64,000 nucleotides of DNA from Thiocystis violascens DSM 198 (lineage in GTDB: Bacteria > Pseudomonadota > Gammaproteobacteria > Chromatiales > Chromatiaceae), in the NCBI RefSeq assembly GCF_000227745.2, contig NC_018012.1, positions 3,031,501 through 3,095,500 on the forward strand, written 5' to 3'. Position 1 is the first letter of the stretch. The number at the start of each line of letters is the position of its first letter. Position numbers and translations under genes: made by a program. Below, piece by piece: positions 1 through 10,397 of the stretch. Under the pieces are notes generated by a model that saw only the letters and a list, made by a program, of their open reading frames with translations, made no database searches and was not told the origin of the DNA.

Positions 1-1685
1 GCCCCGTCGATCAGGCGCAGACGCGCCTTGAGCATGTCCGTGAGTCGTTTGAGATGGGTCACATCGCGCGCGGCGGCAAACACCCGCTCGTCATCCCCGT
101 CATGATCGCGATAGACCGAGGCGTTGTAGAGCACGGGGGTCGCCCGGCCATCGCGGTGCATCAACTCCAGGTCATAATCGCGCACCTGTCCCTGCTCGAA
201 GACCTGGCGGTAGCCTGCCCGCGCGCGCTCCGGATTGGAAAAATAGCTGGCAAACTCGGTCCCGACAAGTTCGGTGCGCGAATACCCCGTGGACGCTTCG
301 GTGGCCGCGTTCACATCCTTGATCAGCCCTTCCGGGTCGATGACGACCAGGGGATCGAGACTGGCTTCGAGCAGGCCGCGGTTGTAACGATTGGCACGCC
401 GCAGCGCATCCTCGGCCTGCTTCCTGTCGGTGATGTCCTCGGTGAAGATGACGATGCCGCCAACAGGTCCATCGTACCGATACCAGGGCCGCACGGCCCA
501 GTGTTGCCATTGCACGCTGCCATCCCGACGCTCGAACCGGTCATCGGCCTCCTGCACCACCTCGCCGGCCAGACCGCGTCGATGCGCGTCTTTCCAGCGA
601 TCCGGGACCTCGGGAAAAATTTCGTAGTGAGAACGGCCAATGACGTCCGCCACTCCATAGTCAAGGAGCCAACGTCGGCTAACCGCGAGATAACGCATGT
701 CGCGGTCGAACATCGCGAGCGCGACCGGGGCATAGCCGACGAACAGCCGCAGGCGCTCCTCGCTCTCGGCCAACTGTCGATCGCGCAGCGCGATACTGTC
801 GGCCATGCGATTAAAGTCATTAGCCAGTTCGGCGAGTTCGTCGTTGCCCGCGACCGTGACACGCGCGGCGTACTGGCCGTTGGCGAGCGCCTTGGCTGCG
901 TTCTGGAGGTGACGAAGTTTGCCGATGACGAAATGCTGCAATAAGGTGCCGCCGACGATGAACAGCAGCAGGAAGACCACGAGATGGTCGCGCAGCGAGC
1001 GGGTGAAATGCTCGAAGGCGCGCTGCTCGATTTGATCGATGGGCAGCCAAAGGCTCATGATCCCGCGCAGATCGCCCTCATGAAAACCGGACGCGGGCGA
1101 ATAACGGTCGCGAATGTTCGCGGGAACCTGCTGAGGATCGCCGTGACAGGCCAGGCAATAGGCTTCGGTCCAGATCGGCTGCGCGTAGTGATAGAAGCGC
1201 CGTCCATCGGAAGCGGAGACCTGCGCGAGACGTTCCGACGACGTGGGATGTTGCGCGAAATACGCAATGGCATCCGCGTCGGTGTCGTCTGGCCCTTGGT
1301 TCTGATCGAGGCGTTCCAGACCGACGACCTGGATTTGCAGCTCATCTGGACGTTGTTTCCCAAGTTCTTCGGCGATCCTCGCGAGTGCATGGGTTGGCAG
1401 CAGATCGATGGTCTCGCAGGCCAGGGGCAGTCCATGATTGAGGAAGGACTGATGATAGACCCGGCTGCTGGCCGTCAGGACCGTCCGCAGGGCTCTGGCT
1501 TCGGCGAGGAGTGTCTCCATGGTTTCCGCGCGCGCCACGCGGTAGTGCTCGATTTGCAAAACCGTGAGACCGATCAGCAGGCTCGCGCCCACGCCAAGCC
1601 AGAGTTTCAGTTGGAGGCGTGAAATTCCGAGACCTTTCCCGATGAAATCACCCAGACGATGGCCTTGAGAGTCCGTTGATTTCAT
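1..1685 (-). CDS. Membrane sensor with c-type heme DUF3365-like domain, HAMP and PAS domains (partial, C-terminus off left edge)
   Basis: The frame reads leftward from an ATG at 1685 and is still open at base 1. There is one N-terminal membrane helix (about residues 25-48), then a periplasmic domain with a CLACH motif (C177, C180, H181). That is the CxxCH heme-c attachment signature seen in DUF3365/Tll0287-type sensors. A second membrane helix, a HAMP-like linker and two PAS domains follow. The output domain (kinase, GGDEF or other) lies outside the window. The start codon overlaps the stop of the RND pump in an ATGA, so the two should be translationally coupled. The likely role is redox, NO or ligand sensing at the inner membrane (inference). 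Confidence 0.8.
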   Translation of the reverse strand, partial: MKSTDSQGHRLGDFIGKGLGISRLQLKLWLGVGASLLIGLTVLQIEHYRVARAETMETLLAEARALRTVLTASSRVYHQSFLNHGLPLACETIDLLPTHALARIAEELGKQRPDELQIQVVGLERLDQNQGPDDTDADAIAYFAQHPTSSERLAQVSASDGRRFYHYAQPIWTEAYCLACHGDPQQVPANIRDRYSPASGFHEGDLRGIMSLWLPIDQIEQRAFEHFTRSLRDHLVVFLLLFIVGGTLLQHFVIGKLRHLQNAAKALANGQYAARVTVAGNDELAELANDFNRMADSIALRDRQLAESEERLRLFVGYAPVALAMFDRDMRYLAVSRRWLLDYGVADVIGRSHYEIFPEVPDRWKDAHRRGLAGEVVQEADDRFERRDGSVQWQHWAVRPWYRYDGPVGGIVIFTEDITDRKQAEDALRRANRYNRGLLEASLDPLVVIDPEGLIKDVNAATEASTGYSRTELVGTEFASYFSNPERARAGYRQVFEQGQVRDYDLELMHRDGRATPVLYNASVYRDHDGDDERVFAAARDVTHLKRLTDMLKARLRLIDG

Positions 1686-4600
1686 GGTGTTTGTTCGAGA
1701 ATCTCCCGCTCCAGCCGTCGTTTCACGTCCCCCGGCGAGCCGGTGTGGCGCGCCAGCAGGTCATAGGCGACCGGGACCACGAAGAGGGTGAAGAAGGTCG
1801 CGGCGAGCACGCCGGCGAGGACGACGGTGCCGATCACGGCGCGGGTCTCGGCGCCGGCCCCGTTCGACAACAGCAGGGGCACGGAACCGGCGGCGGTGGT
1901 CAGTCCGGTCATGAGGATCGGACGCAGACGCACATCGGACGCCTCCAGCAGCGCGGCGCGGAATTCATGTCCCTGATCGCGCAACTGATTGGCGAATTCG
2001 ACGATCAGGATGCCGTTCTTGGCCGCCAGTCCCACCAGCATGATGAGCCCGATCTGGCTGAAGATATTCAGCGTCTGCCCGGTAAGCCAGAGTCCGAGCA
2101 GGGCGCCGGCCATGGCGAGCGGAACCGTGAGCATGATGACCAGCGGATGCATCCAGCTCTCGAATTGCGCCGCCAGCACCAGAAAGACCACGACCAGACC
2201 CAGGGCGAAGACAAAGAGCACGCCCTCATTGCTGGAGCGAAAATCCCGACTCTGACCCTTGTAGTCGATCCGCGCCTGAGCGGGCAGATGGTCGCGCACC
2301 TTGGCCTCCAGATCGGCCAGCGCCGCGCCGAGCGAGAGCCCCTCCGCCAGATTCGCCTCGATGGTGATGGCGCGGATCCGGTTGTAGCGTTTGAGGCTCT
2401 GGGAGTCGGCCGACTCGATCACCCGCGCCAGATTGGAAAGCGGGATCAGCGCGCCGCTGCGATCGGAGCGCACATAGAGGTTATCCAGACTGCCGGGAGT
2501 GCGCTGTTCGGCGCGCTCGCCTTCCAGGATGACATCGTATTCCTCGCCGGCATCCAGATAGGTCGTGACCTTGCGCGAGCCGAGCATGGTCTCCAGGGTG
2601 CGTCCGAGGTTGCCGATGGTGACGCCCAGATCGGCGGCGCGGTCATAGTCGATCTCGACCCGAAGCTGGGGCTTGGTCTCCTTGTAGTCCCAATCGATGC
2701 CGGTCAGTCCAGGATTGTCCTGCTCGATGGCGGCGAGCAAGCGGTCGCGCCAGACGGCCAGTTCCTCATAGGTGCCGCCGCCGATGACGAACTGAATCGG
2801 TTTCGCGATGCGCGACCCGAAACCCTGTCGCATGACCGGAGTGGCGCGCACGCCGGGCAGATCGCTGAGTTTGGCGCGCACCTCGTCCATGATGACCCAG
2901 CCGGAGCGGCGCAGGCCAAAGTCGTTCAGGACCATAACCACCATGCCGGAATTGAAGGTCGAGGTATTGGTGAAGGCGCGCGGGGCACGGACCAGCAGCC
3001 GGATCGCCTCGCCGCTCTCGGTATAGGGCAAGAGGCGTCGTTCGATCTCGTCCATGTAATCCTTCATATACTCGAAGGAAGCGCCCTCGGGACCGTTGAC
3101 CAGGATGAAGAAGGCGCCGCGATCCTCCTTGGGCGTGTATTCCTGGGGGATGCGCTCGAACAGCCAGAGCGCGCCGATCAGGGTGAACACGAAGGCCAGC
3201 AGCACGATCCAGGGCTGGCGCAACAGGAAACGCAGGCTTCGACCATAGCCGCGCCGCGCCCATTGAAAGGCGCGATCCACGCCACGGGACAGGACCGCGC
3301 GCCCCTGACTGGCGTGCGTGGCGGGCAGGATCCGGGAGGCCAGCATCGGCGACAGCGACAGCGCCACAAAGGACGAGAAGCTCACCGCCGCCGCCATGGT
3401 CAGGGCGAATTCGCCGAAGAGCCGTCCGACATCGCCCTGCAGAAAGGCGATGGGCACGAAGACCGCGACCAGCACGAGGGTGGTCGCGATCACCGCGAAG
3501 CCGACCTGACGGGTGCCCCGATAGGCCGCGACCAAGCGCGTCTCGCCATATTCTTCCATCCTTCGGTGGATATTTTCGAGCACCACGATGGCATCGTCGA
3601 CCACCAGACCGATCGCCAGCACCAGCGCCAGCAGGGTCAGGATATTGATGGAGAAATCGAGCGCCAGGAGCAGGATAAAGGTCGCCACCAGCGACACCGG
3701 CACCGTGACCGCAGGCACCAGCGTGGCCCGCAGGCTGCCGAGAAAAAGAAAAATCACCAGCGTGACCAGACCGATGGCGATCGCCAGCGTCTTGTAGACC
3801 TCGTCGATGGCGCCCTTGACGAAGACCGAGCTGTCGTAGCTCTGCTTGATCGCCATCCCCTCGGGGAGCAGCGGATTGAGCCGGGCGGCCTCGGCCTTGA
3901 CGCCATCGGCGACCGCGACGGTGTTGGCCGTGGACTGTTTGACGATGCCGATGCCGATCATGGGCACCGCGTTGCCCCGGAAGAAGGTGCGGTTTTCCTC
4001 GGTGCCGCGCTCCACCCGCGCGACATCGCCGAGACGCACCAGATAGCCGTCCTCGCCGCGCGCCAGCACCAGACGCGCGAAATCCTCGGGGGTCTTGAAG
4101 GCGCGATTGACCCGCACGCTGAACTGACGGTCGAGGGACTCGACCTCGCCCGCGGGCAGTTCCAGGTTTTCGGCGCGCAGGGCGTTTTCGACCTCCGCCA
4201 CCGTCAGATTGCGCGCCGCCAGCGCCCTGCGGTCAAGCCAGATGCGCATGGCGAACACCTGATTGCCGCCGACCTGAACCCGCGCGACGCCATCTAGTAC
4301 CGAGAATTGGTCCACCAGATAACGGCGCGCGTAGTCCGTGAGTTCCGGCAGGGTCAGACGGTCGCTGGTCAGGTTGAGCCAGAGGATGACATCCTCGTTG
4401 CTGTCGACCTTCCGGATCTCCGGCGGCTCGGCCTCCGCCGGCAACTGATCCAGGATGCCGGAGACCCGATCGCGGATGTCGTTGGCGGCGCCGTCGATGT
4501 CGCGGTCCATGTGGAACTCAACCGTGACCGCCGACCGCCCGTCCTGGCTGGTCGACTCCACCGTGCGGATGCCCTCGACGCCGGCGATGCGATCCTCGAT

Positions 4601-4798
4601 GAGTTGGGTGATGCGGCTCTCCACCACATTGGCTGCGGCGCCGGGATAGATCGTCTCGACCGAGACCACGGGCGTGTCGATGTCGGGAAATTCGCGCAGC
4701 GGCAGACGGTCGAAGGCGACCAACCCAAAGGCGACCAGCAGGAGCGAGAGCACGCTGGCGAGCACCGGCCGGGTGATCGAGAGGTCCGAGAGGATCAT
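1682..4798 (-). CDS. RND efflux transporter, inner-membrane permease (AcrB/HAE1 type)
   Basis: This 1038-residue protein has the usual RND length and architecture: a first helix, a large periplasmic loop, a helix bundle, a second periplasmic loop and a second bundle. The TM4 proton-relay motif [10 protein letters not shown] carries the paired Asp residues. The N-terminal region has the porter-domain signature YPGAAANVVE. It should export a drug-like or toxic substrate using the proton gradient. The start overlaps the adaptor stop by 4 bp and the stop overlaps the sensor start by 4 bp, giving one transcript adaptor-pump-sensor. No outer-membrane channel is encoded next to it. The substrate cannot be told from sequence. 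Confidence 0.93.
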   Translation of the reverse strand: MILSDLSITRPVLASVLSLLLVAFGLVAFDRLPLREFPDIDTPVVSVETIYPGAAANVVESRITQLIEDRIAGVEGIRTVESTSQDGRSAVTVEFHMDRDIDGAANDIRDRVSGILDQLPAEAEPPEIRKVDSNEDVILWLNLTSDRLTLPELTDYARRYLVDQFSVLDGVARVQVGGNQVFAMRIWLDRRALAARNLTVAEVENALRAENLELPAGEVESLDRQFSVRVNRAFKTPEDFARLVLARGEDGYLVRLGDVARVERGTEENRTFFRGNAVPMIGIGIVKQSTANTVAVADGVKAEAARLNPLLPEGMAIKQSYDSSVFVKGAIDEVYKTLAIAIGLVTLVIFLFLGSLRATLVPAVTVPVSLVATFILLLALDFSINILTLLALVLAIGLVVDDAIVVLENIHRRMEEYGETRLVAAYRGTRQVGFAVIATTLVLVAVFVPIAFLQGDVGRLFGEFALTMAAAVSFSSFVALSLSPMLASRILPATHASQGRAVLSRGVDRAFQWARRGYGRSLRFLLRQPWIVLLAFVFTLIGALWLFERIPQEYTPKEDRGAFFILVNGPEGASFEYMKDYMDEIERRLLPYTESGEAIRLLVRAPRAFTNTSTFNSGMVVMVLNDFGLRRSGWVIMDEVRAKLSDLPGVRATPVMRQGFGSRIAKPIQFVIGGGTYEELAVWRDRLLAAIEQDNPGLTGIDWDYKETKPQLRVEIDYDRAADLGVTIGNLGRTLETMLGSRKVTTYLDAGEEYDVILEGERAEQRTPGSLDNLYVRSDRSGALIPLSNLARVIESADSQSLKRYNRIRAITIEANLAEGLSLGAALADLEAKVRDHLPAQARIDYKGQSRDFRSSNEGVLFVFALGLVVVFLVLAAQFESWMHPLVIMLTVPLAMAGALLGLWLTGQTLNIFSQIGLIMLVGLAAKNGILIVEFANQLRDQGHEFRAALLEASDVRLRPILMTGLTTAAGSVPLLLSNGAGAETRAVIGTVVLAGVLAATFFTLFVVPVAYDLLARHTGSPGDVKRRLEREILEQTP

Positions 4799-5883
4799 GG
4801 CGCGGCATCCGTCACGGCGGGCGGATTCCGGGTGCCGTCACCGCCGATCGCGTCGAGAATCCGCAGCGGCTGACCGGGGCGAACCTTGTCGTTGCCGTCG
4901 GTCACGACACGCTCGCCCGGCTGGAGTCCCGCGCGGATTTCCACCCAGCCCGGCTGACGGGTGCCGATCTCGACCTGACGACGTTGTGCCGTCGGTCCCT
5001 CCTTCCCGTCGCTCAGGGCCAGGACGAAATGCTCCTGCCCTTGGTGCAGGAGCGCCTTTTCCGGAATGACCAGACCCTCGCGCGGATCGACCAGCAGATC
5101 GATGCGCATCAGTAGCCCTGGTTTCAGTTGCCGCTCCGGATTCGGGAGGATGGCGCGCACCTGCGCGGTGCGGGTCACCGGATCGATGCGGCTGTCGATG
5201 CCGCGCACCACGCCGGTAAAGACCCGCTCGCCATGCGCGCTGGTCCGGGCCTCGATCCGCAGTCCGGGGACCAGCGACGGCAGATGGACGCTCGGGACGG
5301 CGAAATCGAGCTTCATGAGGCGGTCGTCGTCCAGCGTCGTGATCGGATCGCCAGGTTCGACCAGTGCGCCGCGACTGACATCGCGGAACCCAAGGACACC
5401 ATCGAAGGGGGCCAGGATGACGCGATCCGCTAGGCGCGATTCCAGCGCCACCAGGATTGCGTGCGCGGTATCCAGATCGCGCTTGCGTTCGTCGAGCAGC
5501 GATTCGGAAGCCGAACGTTGTGCCACCAGCGCCTTCACCCGTTGATATTGGCGCTCCGCTTCGCCTGCCCGAACCCGCGCCTCTTCCAGCAGCGCGTGCT
5601 CCTCGGCGTTGGTCATCTCGACCAGCAGATCCCCGGCGCGCACCCGCTGACCGTCCTCGAAATGCAGTCTGGAAATGGTCTCGGTCACATTGGCGGTGAT
5701 GACGACTGACTCGTTGGCCTTGAGCGTCCCGAGCGCCTCGACCCGATCAGCCAGCGACTGGCGGACGACCTCGGCCGCCAAGACCGGAATCGGCTTCTCC
5801 GGCGGGTTGTCGGCGGCTTGCGCCATAGCGGCGGGAGCCCACAGGAGCAGACAGATCAGCAGCCGCCCGTTCAGTTGCGTCAT
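4795..5883 (-). CDS. RND periplasmic adaptor (membrane fusion protein)
   Basis: HlyD/AcrA-type adaptor with a lipoyl-like half (about residues 40-80), a helical hairpin rich in Glu and Arg (about 85-150), a second lipoyl half and a beta-barrel/membrane-proximal part. The ATG at 5883 gives a clean Sec signal (hydrophobic LLICLLLW, then a predicted cut after MAQA). A TTG at 5910 would add nine charged or hydrophobic residues in front of the signal and is less likely. It should bridge the pump encoded by the overlapping downstream gene to a TolC-like channel encoded elsewhere. First gene of the adaptor-pump-sensor operon. Confidence 0.9.
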   Translation of the reverse strand: MTQLNGRLLICLLLWAPAAMAQAADNPPEKPIPVLAAEVVRQSLADRVEALGTLKANESVVITANVTETISRLHFEDGQRVRAGDLLVEMTNAEEHALLEEARVRAGEAERQYQRVKALVAQRSASESLLDERKRDLDTAHAILVALESRLADRVILAPFDGVLGFRDVSRGALVEPGDPITTLDDDRLMKLDFAVPSVHLPSLVPGLRIEARTSAHGERVFTGVVRGIDSRIDPVTRTAQVRAILPNPERQLKPGLLMRIDLLVDPREGLVIPEKALLHQGQEHFVLALSDGKEGPTAQRRQVEIGTRQPGWVEIRAGLQPGERVVTDGNDKVRPGQPLRILDAIGGDGTRNPPAVTDAAP

Positions 5884-6392
5884 CGAAAAATACCGCAAGC
5901 GTATCTCCAAAAGGCAAAGATCTCGTGTTTGATTTTTTCAGATCGTGACCAAACGACTGAACGAACCTGCATCCACGACGGCATGCGTCGTTTTGAATGA
6001 TCGGCCAGGTTAGCGCAAACACTGAAAATGTTGGAGTCGATGCGGTTTCAATCATAGATGCGCGTTACCGGAAAGATGATGCGCATCCTTCGATAGATCA
6101 AGGAACGAGATTGCACTGGTTGACATCCTTGATCAGGATGAACCCAAGACACTTTATTGCCTGGTCCGAGAACGGGGAGATCAATTGGCCGATTTTGGAT
6201 GATCGGCTGACGCATGCGGGCGCCGACTCCGTACGGTCGACAATGGCCGGCGGGCAGTGGAGCAGGCGACGACGATGGACGCCGGGGCGTACGAGCGAGC
6301 CCGATAAACGCGCGGATACCGAAGAAGGACGGCGACGCGGCGCATGGCCGCGCGACCGCAGCGCGGAAAGAGCGGCGGATTTCCTCCGATAA
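5884..6392. other. Non-coding or unassigned stretch between adaptor and phasin-like gene
   Basis: No frame here resembles a known protein. A short palindrome (CATCCT-N5-AGGATG, near 6123-6139) is the only structure noted. It should contain the promoter of the leftward adaptor-pump-sensor operon. Confidence 0.4.
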
Positions 6393-6878
6393 TTATGAAT
6401 CCAAATCGCTTTCTTGCCGCGCCTTTGTCGTGTTCCCGGTCCGATCCTCGCCAAACGAGGCGACGCATAACCGAAGCCATTCGTTTTGCAGATGGAGTGC
6501 TTGCGAGGTCGCACTGCGCCAACTCCCCAAGGCAGTGGTCGCGCTGCCAGACGCTGAATCAGACTCCAAAGGGAAAAACCCATTCATCCCCTGCCGCCAA
6601 GAATCGATCAGTTGACGCTGAGCGTCGGTCCAGAAGAGGAACATCGATTCCGACTGATTCCACCAATCGAGCCAGAGCTTCGAGAATGCCGCTTCATGAC
6701 CGGCAAATTTGGACTGTAGCTTGAAAAAAGAATCCACCATCTCCTGAGTCGCTTCCAACGGTTTGGCAAACAGGTTGTTGGGAGCCCCACCCGACGCGGA
6801 TTGATCCTCGGCTCGCGAATCATCGCGGGCACTCACGCCGCTGGAGATCGTGGCAGTCTGATGCGCCATGTCGTCCAT
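6393..6878 (-). CDS. Phasin-like PHA granule-associated protein
   Basis: A 161-residue, mostly helical, amphipathic and aromatic-rich protein (LWLDWWNQSE, SWRQGMNGFF) with a low-complexity polar N-terminus, as in phasins and PhaE-like proteins that coat polyhydroxyalkanoate granules. The ATG at 6878 is preferred over the GTG at 6887 because an AAAAGG sits about 8 bases before it. No PHA synthase gene is next to it, so the assignment rests on composition and remembered resemblance only. It could instead be an unrelated helical protein. Confidence 0.5.
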   Translation of the reverse strand: MDDMAHQTATISSGVSARDDSRAEDQSASGGAPNNLFAKPLEATQEMVDSFFKLQSKFAGHEAAFSKLWLDWWNQSESMFLFWTDAQRQLIDSWRQGMNGFFPLESDSASGSATTALGSWRSATSQALHLQNEWLRLCVASFGEDRTGNTTKARQESDLDS

Positions 6879-7161
6879 CGCTTTCACCTTTTTTCATCAA
6901 TTGACTTGAATTGTCAGTATGAATGGGGAAATTTCGATGGGCTATCCGTGCAAATACGGATGAGGTTTTTCCGCCATCCGCGATCGCCAGCGTTACCGAC
7001 AGACCGGCTGTCGTTGTGGACCCGAAGGTCATTCATCCCGCCGAGGCGCCAGCGGTGAAGGCTGCCGCTCCGCCAATGGAGCCCGTTCGCGTGCTTTCGT
7101 GGCGACCTTAAATCTGCAATGCTAATGTCCCTTTTGTCCGCTTGATTCTGTTGGGGATACC

Positions 7162-7626
7162 ATGATCTCCGTGACGCTGAATGGCGAGCTTCGCGAGCTC
7201 GATCTCGATCCGGGTACCCCTTTGCTCTGGGTACTGCGGGACCATCTTGGCTTGACCGGCACCAAATACGGCTGCGGCAAGGCCGAGTGCGGCGCCTGTA
7301 CCGTCCATCTGGACGGCGCGCCGGTCAATGCCTGTGTCACGCTGCTGTCCGCCGTTGCGGGTAAGACCGTCACCACGATCGAAGGTTTGTCGCCGGACGG
7401 ACGCCATCCGCTCCAATTGGCCTGGATCGTCGAGGAGGTGCCGCAGTGCGGTTACTGCCAGTCTGGCCAGTTAATGGCCGCGGCGGCGCTGTTGAACGAG
7501 CACCCACGACCGACCGATGCCGACATCGATGCCGCCATGTCCGGGGTACTGTGCCGCTGCGGAACCTACACGCGCATCCGCCGGGCAATCCAGCGCGCCG
7601 CGAATCCCGAGGCTCGGGATGGTTGA
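7162..7626 (+). CDS. iorA: Molybdenum hydroxylase small subunit, 2x[2Fe-2S] (IorA-like)
   Basis: 154 residues with the two-domain layout of the xanthine oxidase family iron-sulfur subunit. The plant-ferredoxin-type cluster is bound by the [15 protein letters not shown] region and the second cluster by CGYCQSGQ plus CRCGTY. It passes electrons from the molybdopterin subunit encoded directly downstream to an unknown acceptor. A GGGGA ribosome-binding site precedes the ATG. The stop overlaps the next start by 8 bases. Substrate class (isoquinoline, aldehyde or other N-heterocycle) cannot be assigned, so the symbol means family resemblance only. Confidence 0.88.
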   Translation: MISVTLNGELRELDLDPGTPLLWVLRDHLGLTGTKYGCGKAECGACTVHLDGAPVNACVTLLSAVAGKTVTTIEGLSPDGRHPLQLAWIVEEVPQCGYCQSGQLMAAAALLNEHPRPTDADIDAAMSGVLCRCGTYTRIRRAIQRAANPEARDG

Positions 7627-9817
7627 TCTGCCTGAAAATGTTCGGCTAACCCGTCGTGCATTGCTGAAGATTGGCGCGCTGGCAGGTGGCGGACTGGTGC
7701 TGGGGATGGTTCTGCCCACGCGCGCCGATCCGCCACCCACCCCAGCCGACGCGATGCCGGAGCCTGCCATTCCAAGTCCGGCGGATCCGCCCGCCAAATT
7801 CGCGCCCAATGCCTGGATCCGCATCCATGGCGACGGCCGAATCCAATTGGTTCTGGCACGCTCGGAAATGGGCCAGGGCGTCATGACGACCCTACCCATG
7901 CTGCTGGCGGAGGAACTGGAGGTCGGACTCGATCAGATCGAGATCGAACTGGCGCCAATCGGTTCCGACTATATCAATCGGCTCCTGGGCGAGCAGGCGA
8001 CGGGCGAAAGCACCTCGCTGCGCGATGCCTGGACCGGACTGCGCGAGGCGGGTGCGGTCGCGCGTCGCCTGCTGATCAACGCCGCTGCCACCACTTGGGG
8101 AGTGCCTGACGAGGAATGCCAAGCGCGGCGCGGGCGCGTCCATCACGCGGACGGCACGCGCAGTCTTGCCTATGCCGAACTGGCCGTCCTGGCGGCGGAT
8201 TTGCCGGTCTCCGAACCGTCTTCCGAGCCGATCGCACTGAAGTCGCCCGACACCTGGACCCTGATCGGAACCCGTCCGCGCCGTCTCGATACCCCTGACA
8301 AGGTCACAGGCCAGGCACGCTACGGGCTCGATGTGCGCCTTCCGGGCATGCTGTACGCGACCATCGAACGCTGTCCCATCCTGGAAAGCCACGTGCGAAA
8401 TTGGCGCGGTGACGCCGCGCGCAAAATTCCTGGAGTGATCGATATTCTGACGGTGCGTCATGGCGTCGCGGTGGTCGCCGAGACGAGCTGGGCCGCGTTG
8501 CGCGCCCGCGAGATCCTGGAGATCGACTGCCGCCCGTCCACCAACAGCGCGGCGGATAGCGAGCGCATCCGCGCCCGTTTCCGCGCCGCGCTGACCGGCC
8601 GCGCCGCGCTCGCGCACCGCCAGGGGGATGTCAGCGCCGCGCTGGACGCCGCGCACCGACAGGTCGAAGTCGTGTACGAGGTTCCGTTTCAGGCCCATGC
8701 CTGCCTGGAGCCGATGAACTGTAGCGCCGATGTCGGGCCGGACCGCTGTGCCGTCTACGTCCCGACCCAGGATCAGCAGGGCGTCCGGGAGACGGCGCGG
8801 CGCCTCACTGGATTGCCGGCGGAGCGGATCGCGGTCCACACCACCCTGCTAGGGGGCGGCTTCGGCCGTCGGCGCGAGCAGGATTTCGTGATCGACGCCG
8901 TCGAACTGTCCAAGCTACTGGGGCGTCCGGTCCAGGTGATCTGGACCCGCGAGGACGATCTTCGGCACGATTTTTATCGCCCCATGACCCTGCATCGGTT
9001 GCGTGGCGGACTCGACGAACAAGGCCAACCGACGGCCTGGTTCCATCGCATCGTCGGGCCTTCGCTGCTCGCGCGGGTGCGCCCGTCAGACATGCCAGAG
9101 GGTCTCGATCCGACGCTGATCGCGGGCGCCGCCGATCTCGTCTACGCGATCGCTCATCGGCGAGTGGAATATCGGCGTGCCGACACCCCCGTGCCCGTGG
9201 GTTTCTGGCGGGGCGGAGGACACACCCAGAACGCCTTCGTCACCGAATGCTTTCTCGACGAACTGGCGCGCCTCGCGGGCCAGGATCCGCTGGCCCTGCG
9301 GCGCACCCTGCTCGCGGACCGTCCGCGTCATCGGCAGGTTCTGGAGCTGGCCGCCGAACGCGCCGACTGGAGCGCTCCGCCAATGGCGGAACGCGCCCGT
9401 GGGATCGCGCTGGCGGAGGCGTTCGGCAGCTTCATCGCCACGGTCGCCGAGGTCTCGGCGAGCGCCGGCCAGATCAGGGTTCATCGGGTCGTCTGCGCGG
9501 TGGATTGCGGTCAGGTCGTGCATCCCGAGATCGTGCGCGCCCAGATCGAGGGCGGTGTCGTCTTCGGTCTGACCGCGACGCTCAAGGGCGCCATTACCCT
9601 GTCGGAGGGCCGGGTGGAACAGGGCAATTTCGCCGATTATCCGCTGTTACGCTTCGATGAGATGCCCGCGATCGAGGTCCATCTCGTGCGCGGTGACGCC
9701 GCGCCGGGCGGGGTCAGCGGACTTGGGACGCCGCCCATCGCCCCGGCGGTGGCGAACGCCCTGTCCGCGCTCACCGGACAGCCGGTGCGTTCTCTGCCGA
9801 TCCAGTTGGGCGGATAA
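7619..9817 (+). CDS. iorB: Molybdenum hydroxylase large subunit with Tat signal (IorB-like); catalytic Glu apparently missing
   Basis: 732 residues from the ATG at 7619, preceded by GAGG; upstream in-frame starts lie inside iorA. The N-terminus has a twin-arginine signal ([15 protein letters not shown]), so the enzyme should be exported folded. The molybdopterin-binding signatures LLGGGFGRR and [10 protein letters not shown] are present. Near the C-terminus family members carry GVGEPGTPP, whose Glu is the catalytic base. Here the stretch reads GVSGLGTPP, so Gly stands where Glu is expected. The frame is otherwise intact. It pairs with the small subunit; no cytochrome subunit or MoCo-insertion factor is adjacent. 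Confidence 0.87.
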   Translation: MVDLPENVRLTRRALLKIGALAGGGLVLGMVLPTRADPPPTPADAMPEPAIPSPADPPAKFAPNAWIRIHGDGRIQLVLARSEMGQGVMTTLPMLLAEELEVGLDQIEIELAPIGSDYINRLLGEQATGESTSLRDAWTGLREAGAVARRLLINAAATTWGVPDEECQARRGRVHHADGTRSLAYAELAVLAADLPVSEPSSEPIALKSPDTWTLIGTRPRRLDTPDKVTGQARYGLDVRLPGMLYATIERCPILESHVRNWRGDAARKIPGVIDILTVRHGVAVVAETSWAALRAREILEIDCRPSTNSAADSERIRARFRAALTGRAALAHRQGDVSAALDAAHRQVEVVYEVPFQAHACLEPMNCSADVGPDRCAVYVPTQDQQGVRETARRLTGLPAERIAVHTTLLGGGFGRRREQDFVIDAVELSKLLGRPVQVIWTREDDLRHDFYRPMTLHRLRGGLDEQGQPTAWFHRIVGPSLLARVRPSDMPEGLDPTLIAGAADLVYAIAHRRVEYRRADTPVPVGFWRGGGHTQNAFVTECFLDELARLAGQDPLALRRTLLADRPRHRQVLELAAERADWSAPPMAERARGIALAEAFGSFIATVAEVSASAGQIRVHRVVCAVDCGQVVHPEIVRAQIEGGVVFGLTATLKGAITLSEGRVEQGNFADYPLLRFDEMPAIEVHLVRGDAAPGGVSGLGTPPIAPAVANALSALTGQPVRSLPIQLGG

Positions 9818-9861
9818 GGCCGGGTTGCTTCGGCGTGCACGGCGCCAGGCGCCTTGCCCCT

Positions 9862-10353
9862 TCATTCGCAATAACGATCCGCCAGCGCCTGATGATAGGC
9901 AAGTTTGTTTTCGTTGAGATCCTTTTCGCTGCGGGTGCGATAGCCGTTCAGGATCTTTTGATGCCACTTGGCGACCTCGGCGTGCTGCTTCGCGCATTTG
10001 GCTGGATCATGCTCGGTGCGGGCGGAGGCGCGTGACCGACGCGCCTCGGTCTCGGCGTGTTTGCGGGCGCGCTCGCGCTCCCCAGACACCCGCTCCCGCT
10101 CGGCCCGCATCTCCTGGACCTGGGATTCGATCGAATAATCCCGGCTTTTCGATCCGCCGTCAGTCGGAGCGCGGGTGTCGACCGCCAGCGCGCCGCCTCC
10201 GGCATTGTCCGCGCAGGCGGTCTGCTGATAGCTGACCTGTCCGTTCGCCTGCTGGCATTTGTACAGCCCGGCCCCGGCCGGGTGCGCGGCGAGAGCAAGT
10301 CCGATCAGGCCGAGCGCGAGGCGGCTGGGCCGGTCAATCCCGAAAGTCAACAT
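9862..10353 (-). CDS. DUF4124 domain-containing exported protein
   Basis: 163 residues from the ATG at 10353, which has GGAG seven bases upstream and opens a Sec signal peptide ending near AHPAGA. The mature N-terminus, LYKCQQANGQVSYQQTAC, is the DUF4124 signature. The rest is strongly charged (Arg/Glu/Lys) and likely helical, with several Cys. DUF4124 proteins are periplasmic and of unknown function. It lies 44 bp downstream of the DAHP synthase gene in the same direction and may be cotranscribed. A longer frame reaches 10407 but would put residues in front of the signal. Confidence 0.75.
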   Translation of the reverse strand: MLTFGIDRPSRLALGLIGLALAAHPAGAGLYKCQQANGQVSYQQTACADNAGGGALAVDTRAPTDGGSKSRDYSIESQVQEMRAERERVSGERERARKHAETEARRSRASARTEHDPAKCAKQHAEVAKWHQKILNGYRTRSEKDLNENKLAYHQALADRYCE

Positions 10354-10397
10354 GCGCGGTCTCCGTTCCCTCTTCTCAACGATCCTGACCAGACCCG

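Noticed and set aside
1676..4297. 873-codon rightward frame
   Set aside because: Antisense to the RND pump, with biased composition and no family resemblance.
6122..6139. CATCCT/AGGATG palindrome as a terminator or operator
   Set aside because: Short stem without a T-run and without a clear gene relation.
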